Assembly (NCBI GenBank): GCA_046759145.1
Contig: JBHIBR010000044.1
Location: forward strand, 1-9,321
Length of the DNA: 9,321 nt
Reading direction: 5' to 3'
Origin: JBHIBR01 sp046759145 [NCBI: Nitrospinota bacterium]
Lineage (GTDB): Bacteria > UBA8248
The translations under genes and the position numbers were made by a program. Every line of letters begins with the position of its first letter. The first letter of the stretch is position 1. Shown here piece after piece: positions 1 through 6,822 of the stretch. The notes beneath the pieces are model-generated. The model was not told where the DNA came from. It saw only the letters and a program-made list of their open reading frames with translations, and ran no database searches.

Positions 1-1214
1 GCCTCAAGGGCCACCGGTGCGACCAGCAGGGTTGCCGCGGCGCCGAACGCCGCGGCCAGCCGCCGCGGGGGATGGGTCGGAGAAAGCCCCTCCATGGCGC
101 GCTCGATCAACGCTGCCACGCCCATGGTGGCCAGCGGGAGGAAAGGCAACAGGTGCCGCGGTTTTTCCGGGTTTTGGCCGCTCAACAACCACAGCCCGTA
201 GGGAGCCACCCACAGGACTAGGAACGGCACATCCAACGGAGGGGCGCCGCGGTCGGGCGCCTCAGCGCTTAGGAGCCCCCGGTGGCGCGGCCTCGCGCCT
301 CCACTCCAGACGCCCCCCGCGAGGGCGGCCAGGAGAAGGACGGTCGGCAGCAGCCGCCACGGCCCGGCGCCCGGAAGCCACATCCCCAGCCCATCGGCCC
401 ACAGGTCACCCAGGAAACGAAGCGGTCGGAGCCACGGCTGCGGGTCCGTGAGGAGCGACCGGCCCCACGACAGCATGTGCCCACCGGCGAAGCGGAGGCC
501 CTCTCCTATCAGCGGAGCCGCCCCCTCCTGGCCGACCTGCCAGAGGGTCCAGCACGCCACCGGGAGCGCGAGCGCAGCGGCCGACCACCCCAGGTGGCGG
601 AGGCGGGCGCGGAGGTGAATCCGCTCGCGCGGAAAGAGCCAAAGTCCGAACCAGGTGATGAGGAAGGGGAAATAGGAGAGGCGGGCTCCCAAGGCAAGCC
701 CCAAACAGAGCGAGGACACCACTTCATTTCGCCGCCGGCCGGCCGCCTCGGGGCTCTGGCGCGCCGCCAGGGCGGCCGCCAGGAAGGCGATCACGAAGAG
801 AGCCCCGGTGGCGTCCGAGAGGGCTTTCGCGCTGGTGAGCCAATGCAACGGGCTGAAGAGGAAAAGGCACGCGGCCAGCAGGGCTGCCCTCAGCGGCAGC
901 AAGCGCCGCGCCAGAAGGAGGACTGGCCAAACGGTGAGGCCGCCCGCGAGGGCGCTTGTGTATGTCAGGGCCCGAGGGACGTCGCCAACCAAGGTCTGCG
1001 CCGCGCTGGCCAACCAGATGTAGACTGGATAGCCCGGGAAGTGTGGACGCATCTCGACCACGGAGTAGCGGCGAAGGGCCAGGGCGAAATCCACCGAATC
1101 CCAATCATCCAAGTAGTCCGCCGCAGAGACCACTCTCAGGACCAAGGCGATGCCAGCGAGGCCCAGGGCCCACTTCCATTCCTTCGCTCCTATTCCAGCT
1201 CCGGGGGGGGTCAT
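1..1214 (-). CDS. GT-C type membrane glycosyltransferase (GT39/ArnT-like), partial at C-terminus
   Basis: This is a continuous open frame of 404 codons that runs off the start of the window, so the C-terminus is missing. The sequence shows many hydrophobic segments, the first near residues 14-30. An acidic loop follows (DDWDS, residues 36-40), then HFPGYP (58-63) and, late in the visible part, an RHLLPFLP motif (about 353-360). An early acidic loop, an H-x-PGYP motif and a late R-[HY]-LLP motif are typical of GT-C enzymes of the dolichyl-phosphate-mannose/ArnT kind. Those enzymes move a sugar from a polyprenyl-phosphate donor onto a lipid, glycan or protein on the outer face of the cytoplasmic membrane. 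Donor and acceptor cannot be told. The start is ATG at 1214, whose ATGA overlaps the TGA of the upstream oxidoreductase gene. No strong ribosome site is visible, so coupled translation is likely. A run of eight C follows ATGA directly. Confidence 0.82.
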   Translation of the reverse strand, partial: MTPPGAGIGAKEWKWALGLAGIALVLRVVSAADYLDDWDSVDFALALRRYSVVEMRPHFPGYPVYIWLASAAQTLVGDVPRALTYTSALAGGLTVWPVLLLARRLLPLRAALLAACLFLFSPLHWLTSAKALSDATGALFVIAFLAAALAARQSPEAAGRRRNEVVSSLCLGLALGARLSYFPFLITWFGLWLFPRERIHLRARLRHLGWSAAALALPVACWTLWQVGQEGAAPLIGEGLRFAGGHMLSWGRSLLTDPQPWLRPLRFLGDLWADGLGMWLPGAGPWRLLPTVLLLAALAGGVWSGGARPRHRGLLSAEAPDRGAPPLDVPFLVLWVAPYGLWLLSGQNPEKPRHLLPFLPLATMGVAALIERAMEGLSPTHPPRRLAAAFGAAATLLVAPVALE

Positions 1215-2638
1215 GGGCGTCCGCCGATCGCCTGGGCTTCCACAAGCCGCTGGTCGAGGCCGGCATCCTCCACCGAGCGCCGCGAGCCGCGCCCCAATAT
1301 CGCGCCTGCCGCGGCGAATCCCATCTGCATGGCGGTGTCCATGAATACGTAGCGGAACAGCCCTTGGCGCCCGCAGGTGATGAGATCGGTGTGCTGTCGC
1401 AGATGCAGCAGGAGGCGGCCGCAATGCGCCCGGTAGTCCAGGCTGTATGTGGGGTAGGCGTGCTCCGCCCGGGTTGAGAAGCACCCCAGCACTCGGGGCC
1501 CGAGGGGCCAGCCCATCTCTTCCAGGTCCGCGAGGCAGCGCTCCAGCAACGCCTCGTCGCCCGTGGACCACAGCGCGTCGCCCGCATCACAGGGGATCTC
1601 CAGGATGAGTGAAGTGCGACCGGGGGGGGCGCTGTGCGGGCTGCGGCGTTTGGGCTCCTGGATGCGCGTCATGAGGTAGCGGGGCTCGGGCACGTAGGTC
1701 CATGTGTTCTCGCTGAAGTCCGGGCCCTCCAGCATGATGTTCAGGAAGCGCATCGAGCGAAAGCGAAGCTGCTCCACCGAAGCACTCAACTCTGGCCCAA
1801 CGCCGGGCCGCAGGGCTCGACAAAGGTCGGGCAGGGGGATGGTCGAGATGACCGTCCCGCAGCGGAGGAAGCGCTCCGCGCCGTCTTCGGTGAAGCCGAC
1901 GCCGAGCACTCGCCTCCCGTCCACCTCCACCGTGTGCACCTGGGCGCCGCAGTGGACCTCCCCACCGGCCGCCGCAATCTCCTCCCCCATGCGCCGGAAG
2001 ATCTGCCCGATGCCCTCCCGGGGATAGAAGAATTGGCGGGCATAGGTGCGCGGGACTCCGTCGCCCCGGCCCATGAGCCGGCGCGCCACGTCCCAGAGGT
2101 TCAAGAGGGAGATCCGCTGCGCCGCCCAGTCCGCCGAGATGGTCGCCGGCGAGCGCCCCCAGAGCTTCGCCGTATAGGGTTCGAAGAAGGTGCGGTAGAG
2201 CAGGCGCCCGAAGCGGTTCACCACCCAGCGCTCGAAGGATAGCTCGTCGGCCCCCCGAACCCGCCGGACGAGGTTGTGGACCAGGTAGTCGGCAAGGCAT
2301 GCGATCCCGAAGGCCGGGTTGACCTGCCGGAAGAGGTCACGGGCGGCCAGTGGGTACTGGTAGAGACGCCCATCCAGGCGGATGACGCTTCGGCGCTCGG
2401 CCACGAGCAGCTCGACGCCCATCAGGGCCTGGACCCGCGCCAGAAGCTCCGGGTCCCGCGTGATGAACCGATGGCCTCCCAAGTCGAAGCGGAACGCGCC
2501 CCGCTGCACCGTCCGACAGAGGCCGCCCAGTTGGTCCTCCCTCTCGAGTACCACTACCGGGCGACCGTGACCCGCGAGCTCCCAGGCGGCGCTCAGGCCA
2601 CAGGGGCCGCCCCCTAGGATAACGATGGTCTCATCCAG
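1211..2638 (-). CDS. FAD-dependent oxidoreductase, amine-oxidase/protoporphyrinogen-oxidase-like (COG1232 type)
   Basis: The 475-residue protein opens with a Rossmann dinucleotide-binding fold. GGGPCG lies at residues 9-14 and the acid ending the second strand is E32. GG-LC follows at 38-41, then FDLGGHRF (51-58). FFEPYTAKLWG (151-161) and a C-terminal FRYVFMD near 428-434 match the FAD-binding amine-oxidase/UDP-galactopyranose-mutase-like superfamily. Members next to glycosyltransferases often act in surface-polysaccharide or lipid biosynthesis; the substrate here is unknown. Start choice: the next possible start, GTG at 2554, would cut away the GGGPCG strand-turn-helix and must be wrong. 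In frame upstream there is no ATG, GTG or TTG before a TGA. CTG at 2638 sits 8 nt after a GGGAGG site (2647-2652), so I use CTG. The stop overlaps the start of the glycosyltransferase gene. A sequencing error near the 5' end is the alternative explanation. Family call firm, specific function open. Confidence 0.85.
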   Translation of the reverse strand: MDETIVILGGGPCGLSAAWELAGHGRPVVVLEREDQLGGLCRTVQRGAFRFDLGGHRFITRDPELLARVQALMGVELLVAERRSVIRLDGRLYQYPLAARDLFRQVNPAFGIACLADYLVHNLVRRVRGADELSFERWVVNRFGRLLYRTFFEPYTAKLWGRSPATISADWAAQRISLLNLWDVARRLMGRGDGVPRTYARQFFYPREGIGQIFRRMGEEIAAAGGEVHCGAQVHTVEVDGRRVLGVGFTEDGAERFLRCGTVISTIPLPDLCRALRPGVGPELSASVEQLRFRSMRFLNIMLEGPDFSENTWTYVPEPRYLMTRIQEPKRRSPHSAPPGRTSLILEIPCDAGDALWSTGDEALLERCLADLEEMGWPLGPRVLGCFSTRAEHAYPTYSLDYRAHCGRLLLHLRQHTDLITCGRQGLFRYVFMDTAMQMGFAAAGAILGRGSRRSVEDAGLDQRLVEAQAIGGRP

Positions 2639-2652
2639 CGCCTCGTCCTCCC
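2639..2652 (-). promoter_or_regulatory. Ribosome binding site that decides a CTG start
   Basis: On the minus strand GGGAGG (2652-2647) lies 8 nt before CTG at 2638. It is the only purine-rich site in the 32-nt gap after the stop of the preceding gene. No ATG, GTG or TTG in the right frame occurs between the in-frame TGA and the FAD-binding motif, so this site points to CTG as the initiation codon. Confidence 0.6.
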
Positions 2653-2670
2653 TTCCGCGGCGTCACACCA

Positions 2671-3279
2671 TCAGAAGGCCTTGGCCAGGGCGTCGAGGAT
2701 AGCCTTCTCCTGGGCCTTGAACTTCTTCAGGTCGGCCGGTTGGCTGCCAAAGCCGAACATGCCGGGCTTCCCCAGCGCCTCGAACGCCCGCTCGAACGCT
2801 GCCTCGATGCGCCGGTGCAGGCCCAGGTCGCGCGCCTTTACCTTGACCTCGATCGCCTCGTAGTAGAACTTGGCCGAGGAGAGGATGGCCTTGGCCTTGG
2901 GGAAGTCCTTCAGGTTGGGCGGCACGTTTTCGAGCTTGTGTCGGATCAGGAAGTAGAACCCCTTGTCCAGGGCGCCCCGCAGTTCCTTCTTGTTCTTGGT
3001 GGCAAACGCCTTTTCGGCGCTCGGGACGATGCGCTGCTGGTAGTCCTTGTCCATTTTGGCCAACACCGACCGGGCCGGGCCGAAGGCCTTCCGGATGGCG
3101 CCCCATTCGGGATCCCCCTTCCCCAATTCGGCCCGAATGCTCTTGGCCGCGGTGAGCACGGGGTCTTCGGCCGCCCCGTACCCGTATGCCCAGGCGGTCG
3201 AGACGCCCAGCAGCACCGCGAGCACCGCTACTGCGCACCCGGCCAGGCTGGGGGCCAGGTCCCTCCGGCTCTTCTTCAT
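2671..3279 (-). CDS. Uncharacterised exported helical protein A (related to the protein at 6823-7911)
   Basis: I do not recognise a named family for this 202-residue protein. An N-terminal signal peptide is clear: KKSRR, a hydrophobic stretch at about 11-28, and a likely cut after AWA (residue 31). SRRDL resembles a twin-arginine motif, but Sec export fits as well. The rest is Lys/Ala/Glu-rich and predicted all-helical, with no Cys after the signal and no CxxCH, so it binds no haem c. By eye two helical units can be aligned with units of the larger protein B. FYFLIRHKLENV (108-119) matches the FYLNVLHEI-type helices of B, and FYYEAIE (138-144) matches its YYxAxEG segments. It follows the cytochrome c gene with an ATGA overlap and has an excellent ribosome site (GGAGGAGG, 7-nt spacer). 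Context suggests a periplasmic accessory of the cytochrome module, perhaps structural or metal-binding. That role is inference only. Confidence 0.8.
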   Translation of the reverse strand: MKKSRRDLAPSLAGCAVAVLAVLLGVSTAWAYGYGAAEDPVLTAAKSIRAELGKGDPEWGAIRKAFGPARSVLAKMDKDYQQRIVPSAEKAFATKNKKELRGALDKGFYFLIRHKLENVPPNLKDFPKAKAILSSAKFYYEAIEVKVKARDLGLHRRIEAAFERAFEALGKPGMFGFGSQPADLKKFKAQEKAILDALAKAF

Positions 3280-3713
3280 GGTTTGTCCTCCTCCTTGTCC
3301 GGGCGCCCCGGATGGAGCCCGGGGGGCGGCCGCCGAAATGTGCGAATGTAACTCAGCAGATCCCGCAGTTCCCGTTCACTCAAGAGAGGCCCCCAAGGGG
3401 GCATCCAGTAGGACTTGCCGACGGAGGGGCCCCCATCCCGGATCACGCGGAGGAGTTCCGCATCGGTCCGCTTGTCCATGATGCTGCCGTCGCGGAAGTC
3501 CCGCGGCCGAGGGTCCAAGGAGGAGGCGGTCGGCCCATCCCCGTCGCCCGCGTCCCCGTGGCACACGACGCAGTGGATCCCGTAGAGGTATTTCCCGCGG
3601 CTCGGGTCGCCCTTCTGCGCCTTCGCGGGGGCGGCTGCGAGCAGGAGGCCGCAGCACGCCGCCGACGCCCAGAGGACCCGGCCGCCCGATCGCATTCTAG
3701 AGCGTGCGCTCAC
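3276..3713 (-). CDS. Small periplasmic one-haem cytochrome c
   Basis: This 145-residue class I cytochrome c has one covalent haem site, CVVCH (C48, C51, H52). A probable distal ligand is M104 in YWMPPWG. An export signal covers residues 1-32 with likely cleavage after AKA. After the haem motif comes LDPRPRDF (66-73), also found in the first haem domain of the large cytochrome at 4845-6707, so the two share a recent origin. The C-terminal tail is Pro/charged and probably disordered. The start is GTG at 3713, 7 nt after GAGGG; an in-frame ATG at 3695 has a poorer site. The gene begins 10 nt after the stop of the EB_dh-like cytochrome and ends in a 4-nt overlap with the next gene. A likely role is soluble electron carrier between the larger cytochromes and a membrane or periplasmic partner; direction of flow cannot be read from sequence. 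Confidence 0.9.
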   Translation of the reverse strand: MSARSRMRSGGRVLWASAACCGLLLAAAPAKAQKGDPSRGKYLYGIHCVVCHGDAGDGDGPTASSLDPRPRDFRDGSIMDKRTDAELLRVIRDGGPSVGKSYWMPPWGPLLSERELRDLLSYIRTFRRPPPGLHPGRPDKEEDKP

Positions 3714-3723
3714 CGCATGGCCC

Positions 3724-4839
3724 TCATTCGAAAACCAACCGAAGGACGTCAGAGAAATTGTGGTAGACCGAATGGTCGAAGACGGCGACGCCGAAGTAGT
3801 AGCCCTCTCGCTTCGCCGGGTCGAACTGAACGTCGTCTGAGTCGTTCGTCCGGAGCTTGCGCTTGATCTCGAGCGTCCACCCGCCCTCGGCGTAACGCCC
3901 CTTCACCACGAGGTCGCCCCGGACCGGCGGGGGCACCTCCGGGGGCAAGACGATCCCCCCCACCCGGTCTCCTTTCTTGAAGGTGATCCCCTTGATGGGG
4001 ACCAGGGAGTCGGGACCCGTCACGTGGAGGTAGGGCGCGTGGATGTCGCCGCCTTTCTTGGGGTTGGGGACGTACATGGGTCTGTCGTCAGTGTAGAAGT
4101 CGGCGTTGAACTTGAACAGGTCGGGCGACGCCCGGACCTTGTCCAGTAGCCGCCCCCGCGGCTTGGCGCCTGGGTTTTTCTGGACGAAGGCCGCGAAATC
4201 CAGGTGCGCCACCACGGCGTCTTTCATCCAGCCGAGGGGCGCCGTCTCTGTGGCGCGCCACTCCCACTGGTCTAGGAGCTCGCCGGGCTTGGCGGTCCAC
4301 ATATCGTGGGGCGTGAGGCCTTGGTGGTCCGGATATGAGGAGAGGTGGCAGGCGGCCCGGCAGCCGATGAGGGGGAAAAGCCTCGAGGAGATGTTCCAGT
4401 TGAAGGCGAATGCGTCGTCGGCGAGGTCCCGTTCCTCGTGCCACTTCTTGCCGTCGAACACCCAGGGTTTGTAGTGGAGGCTCTGGGTGTCGTCCTTCCA
4501 TCGGGCGAGGAAGAAGATCTCCTCTTGCGTGTACAGGGCGCGCAGTTCCACCTCCATGATGCGGCGATTGCCGAACTTCTTTATGGCGAAAGTCTTCACC
4601 CTGAGGGGAGCGGCGCGCCGCCAGAGTGCCTCCGCGCGGCCATCGATGGAGGGGGGGCTCTCCGTCCGTGCCGCCCGGAGGGTCAGATAAGAGGGTCGCC
4701 GGAACGCTGGAGGTCGGCCCTCGGAGGAAAAGCCGAGGTTGACCACGAATATCGAGGCCAACCCCAAGCTCAAAGCCAGCAAGGCGACCTCCGCAATCAT
4801 GGCCCTGGGGGCCCTTCCCACGCGTTCCCTGCCGTTCAC
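3724..4839 (-). CDS. Membrane-anchored EB_dh-like cytochrome with a C-x3-C-H haem motif
   Basis: This 371-residue protein has a positively charged start (residues 2-12), one hydrophobic segment (about 16-36; signal anchor or uncleaved signal) and a large periplasmic domain. The beta-rich body resembles the ethylbenzene-dehydrogenase gamma-like (EB_dh) haem domain: SIDGRAEALW (64-73), an LARWKDD strand (111-117), and a terminal YYFGVAVFDHS...LRLVFE segment. It carries GCRAACH (C160, C164, H165), a C-x3-C-H haem-attachment variant, and no CxxCH. In type II molybdoenzymes the gamma subunit binds a b-type haem and passes electrons to the Fe-S subunit. Here a covalent haem may be present as well or instead. 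The start is GTG at 4839, 5 nt after the near-perfect GGAGGTGA site (4852-4845) inside the end of the preceding gene. A GTG at 4848, in a GTGA overlap, leaves no room for a ribosome site. Confidence 0.85.
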   Translation of the reverse strand: MNGRERVGRAPRAMIAEVALLALSLGLASIFVVNLGFSSEGRPPAFRRPSYLTLRAARTESPPSIDGRAEALWRRAAPLRVKTFAIKKFGNRRIMEVELRALYTQEEIFFLARWKDDTQSLHYKPWVFDGKKWHEERDLADDAFAFNWNISSRLFPLIGCRAACHLSSYPDHQGLTPHDMWTAKPGELLDQWEWRATETAPLGWMKDAVVAHLDFAAFVQKNPGAKPRGRLLDKVRASPDLFKFNADFYTDDRPMYVPNPKKGGDIHAPYLHVTGPDSLVPIKGITFKKGDRVGGIVLPPEVPPPVRGDLVVKGRYAEGGWTLEIKRKLRTNDSDDVQFDPAKREGYYFGVAVFDHSVYHNFSDVLRLVFE

Positions 4840-4844
4840 CGCCT

Positions 4845-6707
4845 TCACCTCCAGGATCGGGGCTTCTCGCCTATGGCATCGAAAAGGAACATCACCACCT
4901 GCCAGACCTCCTCCTCGCTGAGGGCGTCCTTCCATGCGGGCATGGCCGAGTTCCAGGGCTGGGACTCGCCGGGGAGGCCCTGGCCTCCCTCCCGGATGCG
5001 CCAGAAGAGGTAGGATTCGTGGAGCTGGCCGATGGTTTCAGGGTCGGCAAAATCGGCAGGCTTGAGATCCAGAGCAGGCGCGAAGAGGCCCTTCCCGTCC
5101 AGCTCGTCCCCATGACAGAGAACGCAGTTGCGGTAATAGACCTTAGCACCCGCCTCGATGTGGTGACGGAGCTGCTTACCGTCTTTTCGCAAGGGGTTCT
5201 CTAGCCCCTCATACTGCTCCGGCAGCATGGGATGGACGATGCGGGGAGAAGCTGGCCTCGGGCGGGGAGGGCGGCGGGGCGCCGCCGCTTCGGGCGCCAA
5301 GTACAAAGTGTGCCAAGGCGAGATGGCCCGCCGGAGGTTCCCCTCGCCCCGGCCGCCATCCCACAGGCCGAAAGCCACCGGGATGAATCCTCCCGGCGAA
5401 AACCCTCCCTTGCCGGCCTTGAGGAGACGTCGGAAGGTGAGGGCCCAGCGGCCATTCTGGAAGGAGGCGCGGACCTCAACGCGGACGCCATCTCCAGGGG
5501 CGGGTGGGTTCGCGAGCCCTGCGGCCCGCAAGGCCGAAACCCCCTTGCCCGCTTCCCATCGCCAAAGGACCACGGGCCGGTCGGCCTCGCCGCGGAGGAG
5601 GTAGGGAAGACGGTCGCCATCGGTCCGCGCAGGGAACTGAAGCCCCGCCCCGTCGCGGCTCCCGCCCAAGCTACGGGTGCGGTCGTTCCATGTGAGGCGG
5701 ATGGCGATTTCCCGCCCGTTGTGAACCGCCTGGAATGTGAGAGCGTCGATGGAGGGTCGGAACAGTCGGGGCCTTGCGACCAATTGCCCCAGGAGGCGCA
5801 CCCGGACCGAGGAAACCCGCCTCCAGGTGGGATCCTCGGGGCCCTCCGGGAGGGGGCCAGCGCCCCGGATCGCGAGCAGCGGCCTCTCGCCCGCATCGGG
5901 CAGCTCCTCGATGAGCGAGCGCACATAGCGCGCCAGATCCCAGCGCTCCGCGGCGGAGAGGGCGTCACCGTAGCCGGGCATGGGGGTCCCGTTCATGCCC
6001 GTGGAGAGGGTGCGATAGATGTCCCGCAGGCCCGGTCCGTTTTTGTAGCGCCAGGGTTTGGTGAGGTCGGCGGGCAGGATGGGAAATCCCCAGTCGTCCT
6101 TGTGGGTGCCCGCCTCAGGTCCATCGCCCCGTCCCCGGCGGCCATGGCACTTGACGCAGCCTCCTTTTGACTCCTCTTGATAGAGCCGCTTCCCGCGCTC
6201 GAGCGCATCGGGCCCTCCCGGCGTGGGCTCGCCCAGGGGGACTACAGCCTGCCGGGGGTCGAGCGCGGGGTCCGAGAAATCGGCGGCGAAAGTCTTGATG
6301 TAGTGGATCACTTGCCGGCGCCTCTCCGGGGGCAACTTCTCGAAGCCAGGCATCGCCGTGCCGGGGACGCCCCGGGTCACCACACGGAAGAGGTCCTCGT
6401 CTGTGGGGAGCTCGCCGGTGGCGGTCGTCCGGAACTTGAAGAGGCCCTTGGTGAAATCGCGGGGGCGGGGGTCGAGCCGCTCAGCCGCGGCGCCGTCGCC
6501 TCGGCCCCCTTCGCCGTGGCAATGAAGACATTTGCTACGATAGACCTCCCGCCCCGCGGCCATGGCCTGGGCGCTCGGGGGTGGCTTCCGAAGCGAAGGA
6601 TCCGCGCCCGTCACCGGAGCTATGGCTGCGGCCAGCAAGAGAACGCAGACCCCACCGAGGGCGAATGAGACTCTGGCCCCCCCGCGCCGCGGGCTCTCCA
6701 CCCTCAC
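4845..6707 (-). CDS. Three-haem c-type cytochrome with embedded EB_dh-like domain
   Basis: The 620-residue exported protein has a signal peptide (basic residues 2-12, hydrophobic core about 14-31, likely cleavage near VTGA, residue 34). Haem domain 1: CLHCH (C60, C63, H64) with M119 in GTAMPGF. Domain 2: CVKCH (C184, C187, H188) with M243 in GTPMPGY. Next comes a beta-rich segment of about 200 residues (about 275-475), with AIRLTWND (335-342) and FGLWDGGR, resembling EB_dh haem domains. A Pro/Arg-rich linker (about 471-488) follows, then domain 3: CVLCH (C528, C531, H532) with M589 in NSAMPAW. All three c-haems are thus probably His/Met. It likely acts as a periplasmic electron wire for the module. 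The start is GTG at 6707, 6 nt after an AGGGAGGGGAG site. The frame stays open to an ATG at 6833, but that adds a 42-residue charged stretch ahead of the signal peptide. The stop is 5 nt before the next start. Confidence 0.9.
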   Translation of the reverse strand: MRVESPRRGGARVSFALGGVCVLLLAAAIAPVTGADPSLRKPPPSAQAMAAGREVYRSKCLHCHGEGGRGDGAAAERLDPRPRDFTKGLFKFRTTATGELPTDEDLFRVVTRGVPGTAMPGFEKLPPERRRQVIHYIKTFAADFSDPALDPRQAVVPLGEPTPGGPDALERGKRLYQEESKGGCVKCHGRRGRGDGPEAGTHKDDWGFPILPADLTKPWRYKNGPGLRDIYRTLSTGMNGTPMPGYGDALSAAERWDLARYVRSLIEELPDAGERPLLAIRGAGPLPEGPEDPTWRRVSSVRVRLLGQLVARPRLFRPSIDALTFQAVHNGREIAIRLTWNDRTRSLGGSRDGAGLQFPARTDGDRLPYLLRGEADRPVVLWRWEAGKGVSALRAAGLANPPAPGDGVRVEVRASFQNGRWALTFRRLLKAGKGGFSPGGFIPVAFGLWDGGRGEGNLRRAISPWHTLYLAPEAAAPRRPPRPRPASPRIVHPMLPEQYEGLENPLRKDGKQLRHHIEAGAKVYYRNCVLCHGDELDGKGLFAPALDLKPADFADPETIGQLHESYLFWRIREGGQGLPGESQPWNSAMPAWKDALSEEEVWQVVMFLFDAIGEKPRSWR

Positions 6708-6753
6708 AGCAGGCTCCCCTCCCTTGTGACGACCCTCTGTCTCCGGCGCCCCA

Positions 6754-6798
6754 GGGGGTCTCCCGGTGCGGGGGAGGAATCCGCCGCAGGAGACCCCC
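6754..6798 (-). promoter_or_regulatory. Strong hairpin in the spacer between B and the three-haem cytochrome
   Basis: The 115-nt spacer holds a perfect 10-bp inverted repeat, GGGGGTCTCC (6754-6763) and GGAGACCCCC (6789-6798). An inner 5-bp stem, TGCGG/CCGCA (6767-6771/6784-6788), is offset by a 3-nt bulge and leaves a 12-nt loop. No T-run follows in the transcribed direction, so it is not a standard intrinsic terminator. It may stabilise or process the mRNA, or tune translation of the cytochrome gene starting 47 nt later: the transcript reads CCTCCC in and beside the loop, complementary to GGGAGG in that gene's ribosome site. The structure is directly visible; any role is inferred. Confidence 0.55.
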
Positions 6799-6822
6799 CG
6801 TACGCCCCCCCTTCTTCCTTCC

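Noticed and set aside
282-1352. 356-codon plus-strand frame
   Set aside because: Its product is a Pro/Arg/Glu-rich string without domain features, opposite the continuous GT-C membrane protein frame.
1587-2300. 237-codon minus-strand frame inside the FAD oxidoreductase gene
   Set aside because: It is a shifted frame of the real gene, with Pro/Gly/Arg-rich shadow composition and no motif.
3645-3660. Lipoprotein signal at the Cys pair (20-21) of the small cytochrome
   Set aside because: The Cys pair lies within the hydrophobic core, and a normal AKA cleavage site follows; there is no lipobox at the end of the core.
4840-4935. Longer EB_dh-like protein start at 4935
   Set aside because: It would overlap the preceding cytochrome gene by about 90 nt. 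GTG 4839 with GGAGGTGA and a basic leader fits better.
5232-6170. 312-codon plus-strand frame
   Set aside because: Mirror of the cytochrome gene, which carries three haem motifs on the other strand.
3724-6707. Naming the EB_dh proteins EbdC, DdhC or NxrC
   Set aside because: The domain resemblance is general, the neighbouring catalytic subunit looks TtrA/ArrA-like, and no Fe-S subunit is visible, so a specific name is not supported.
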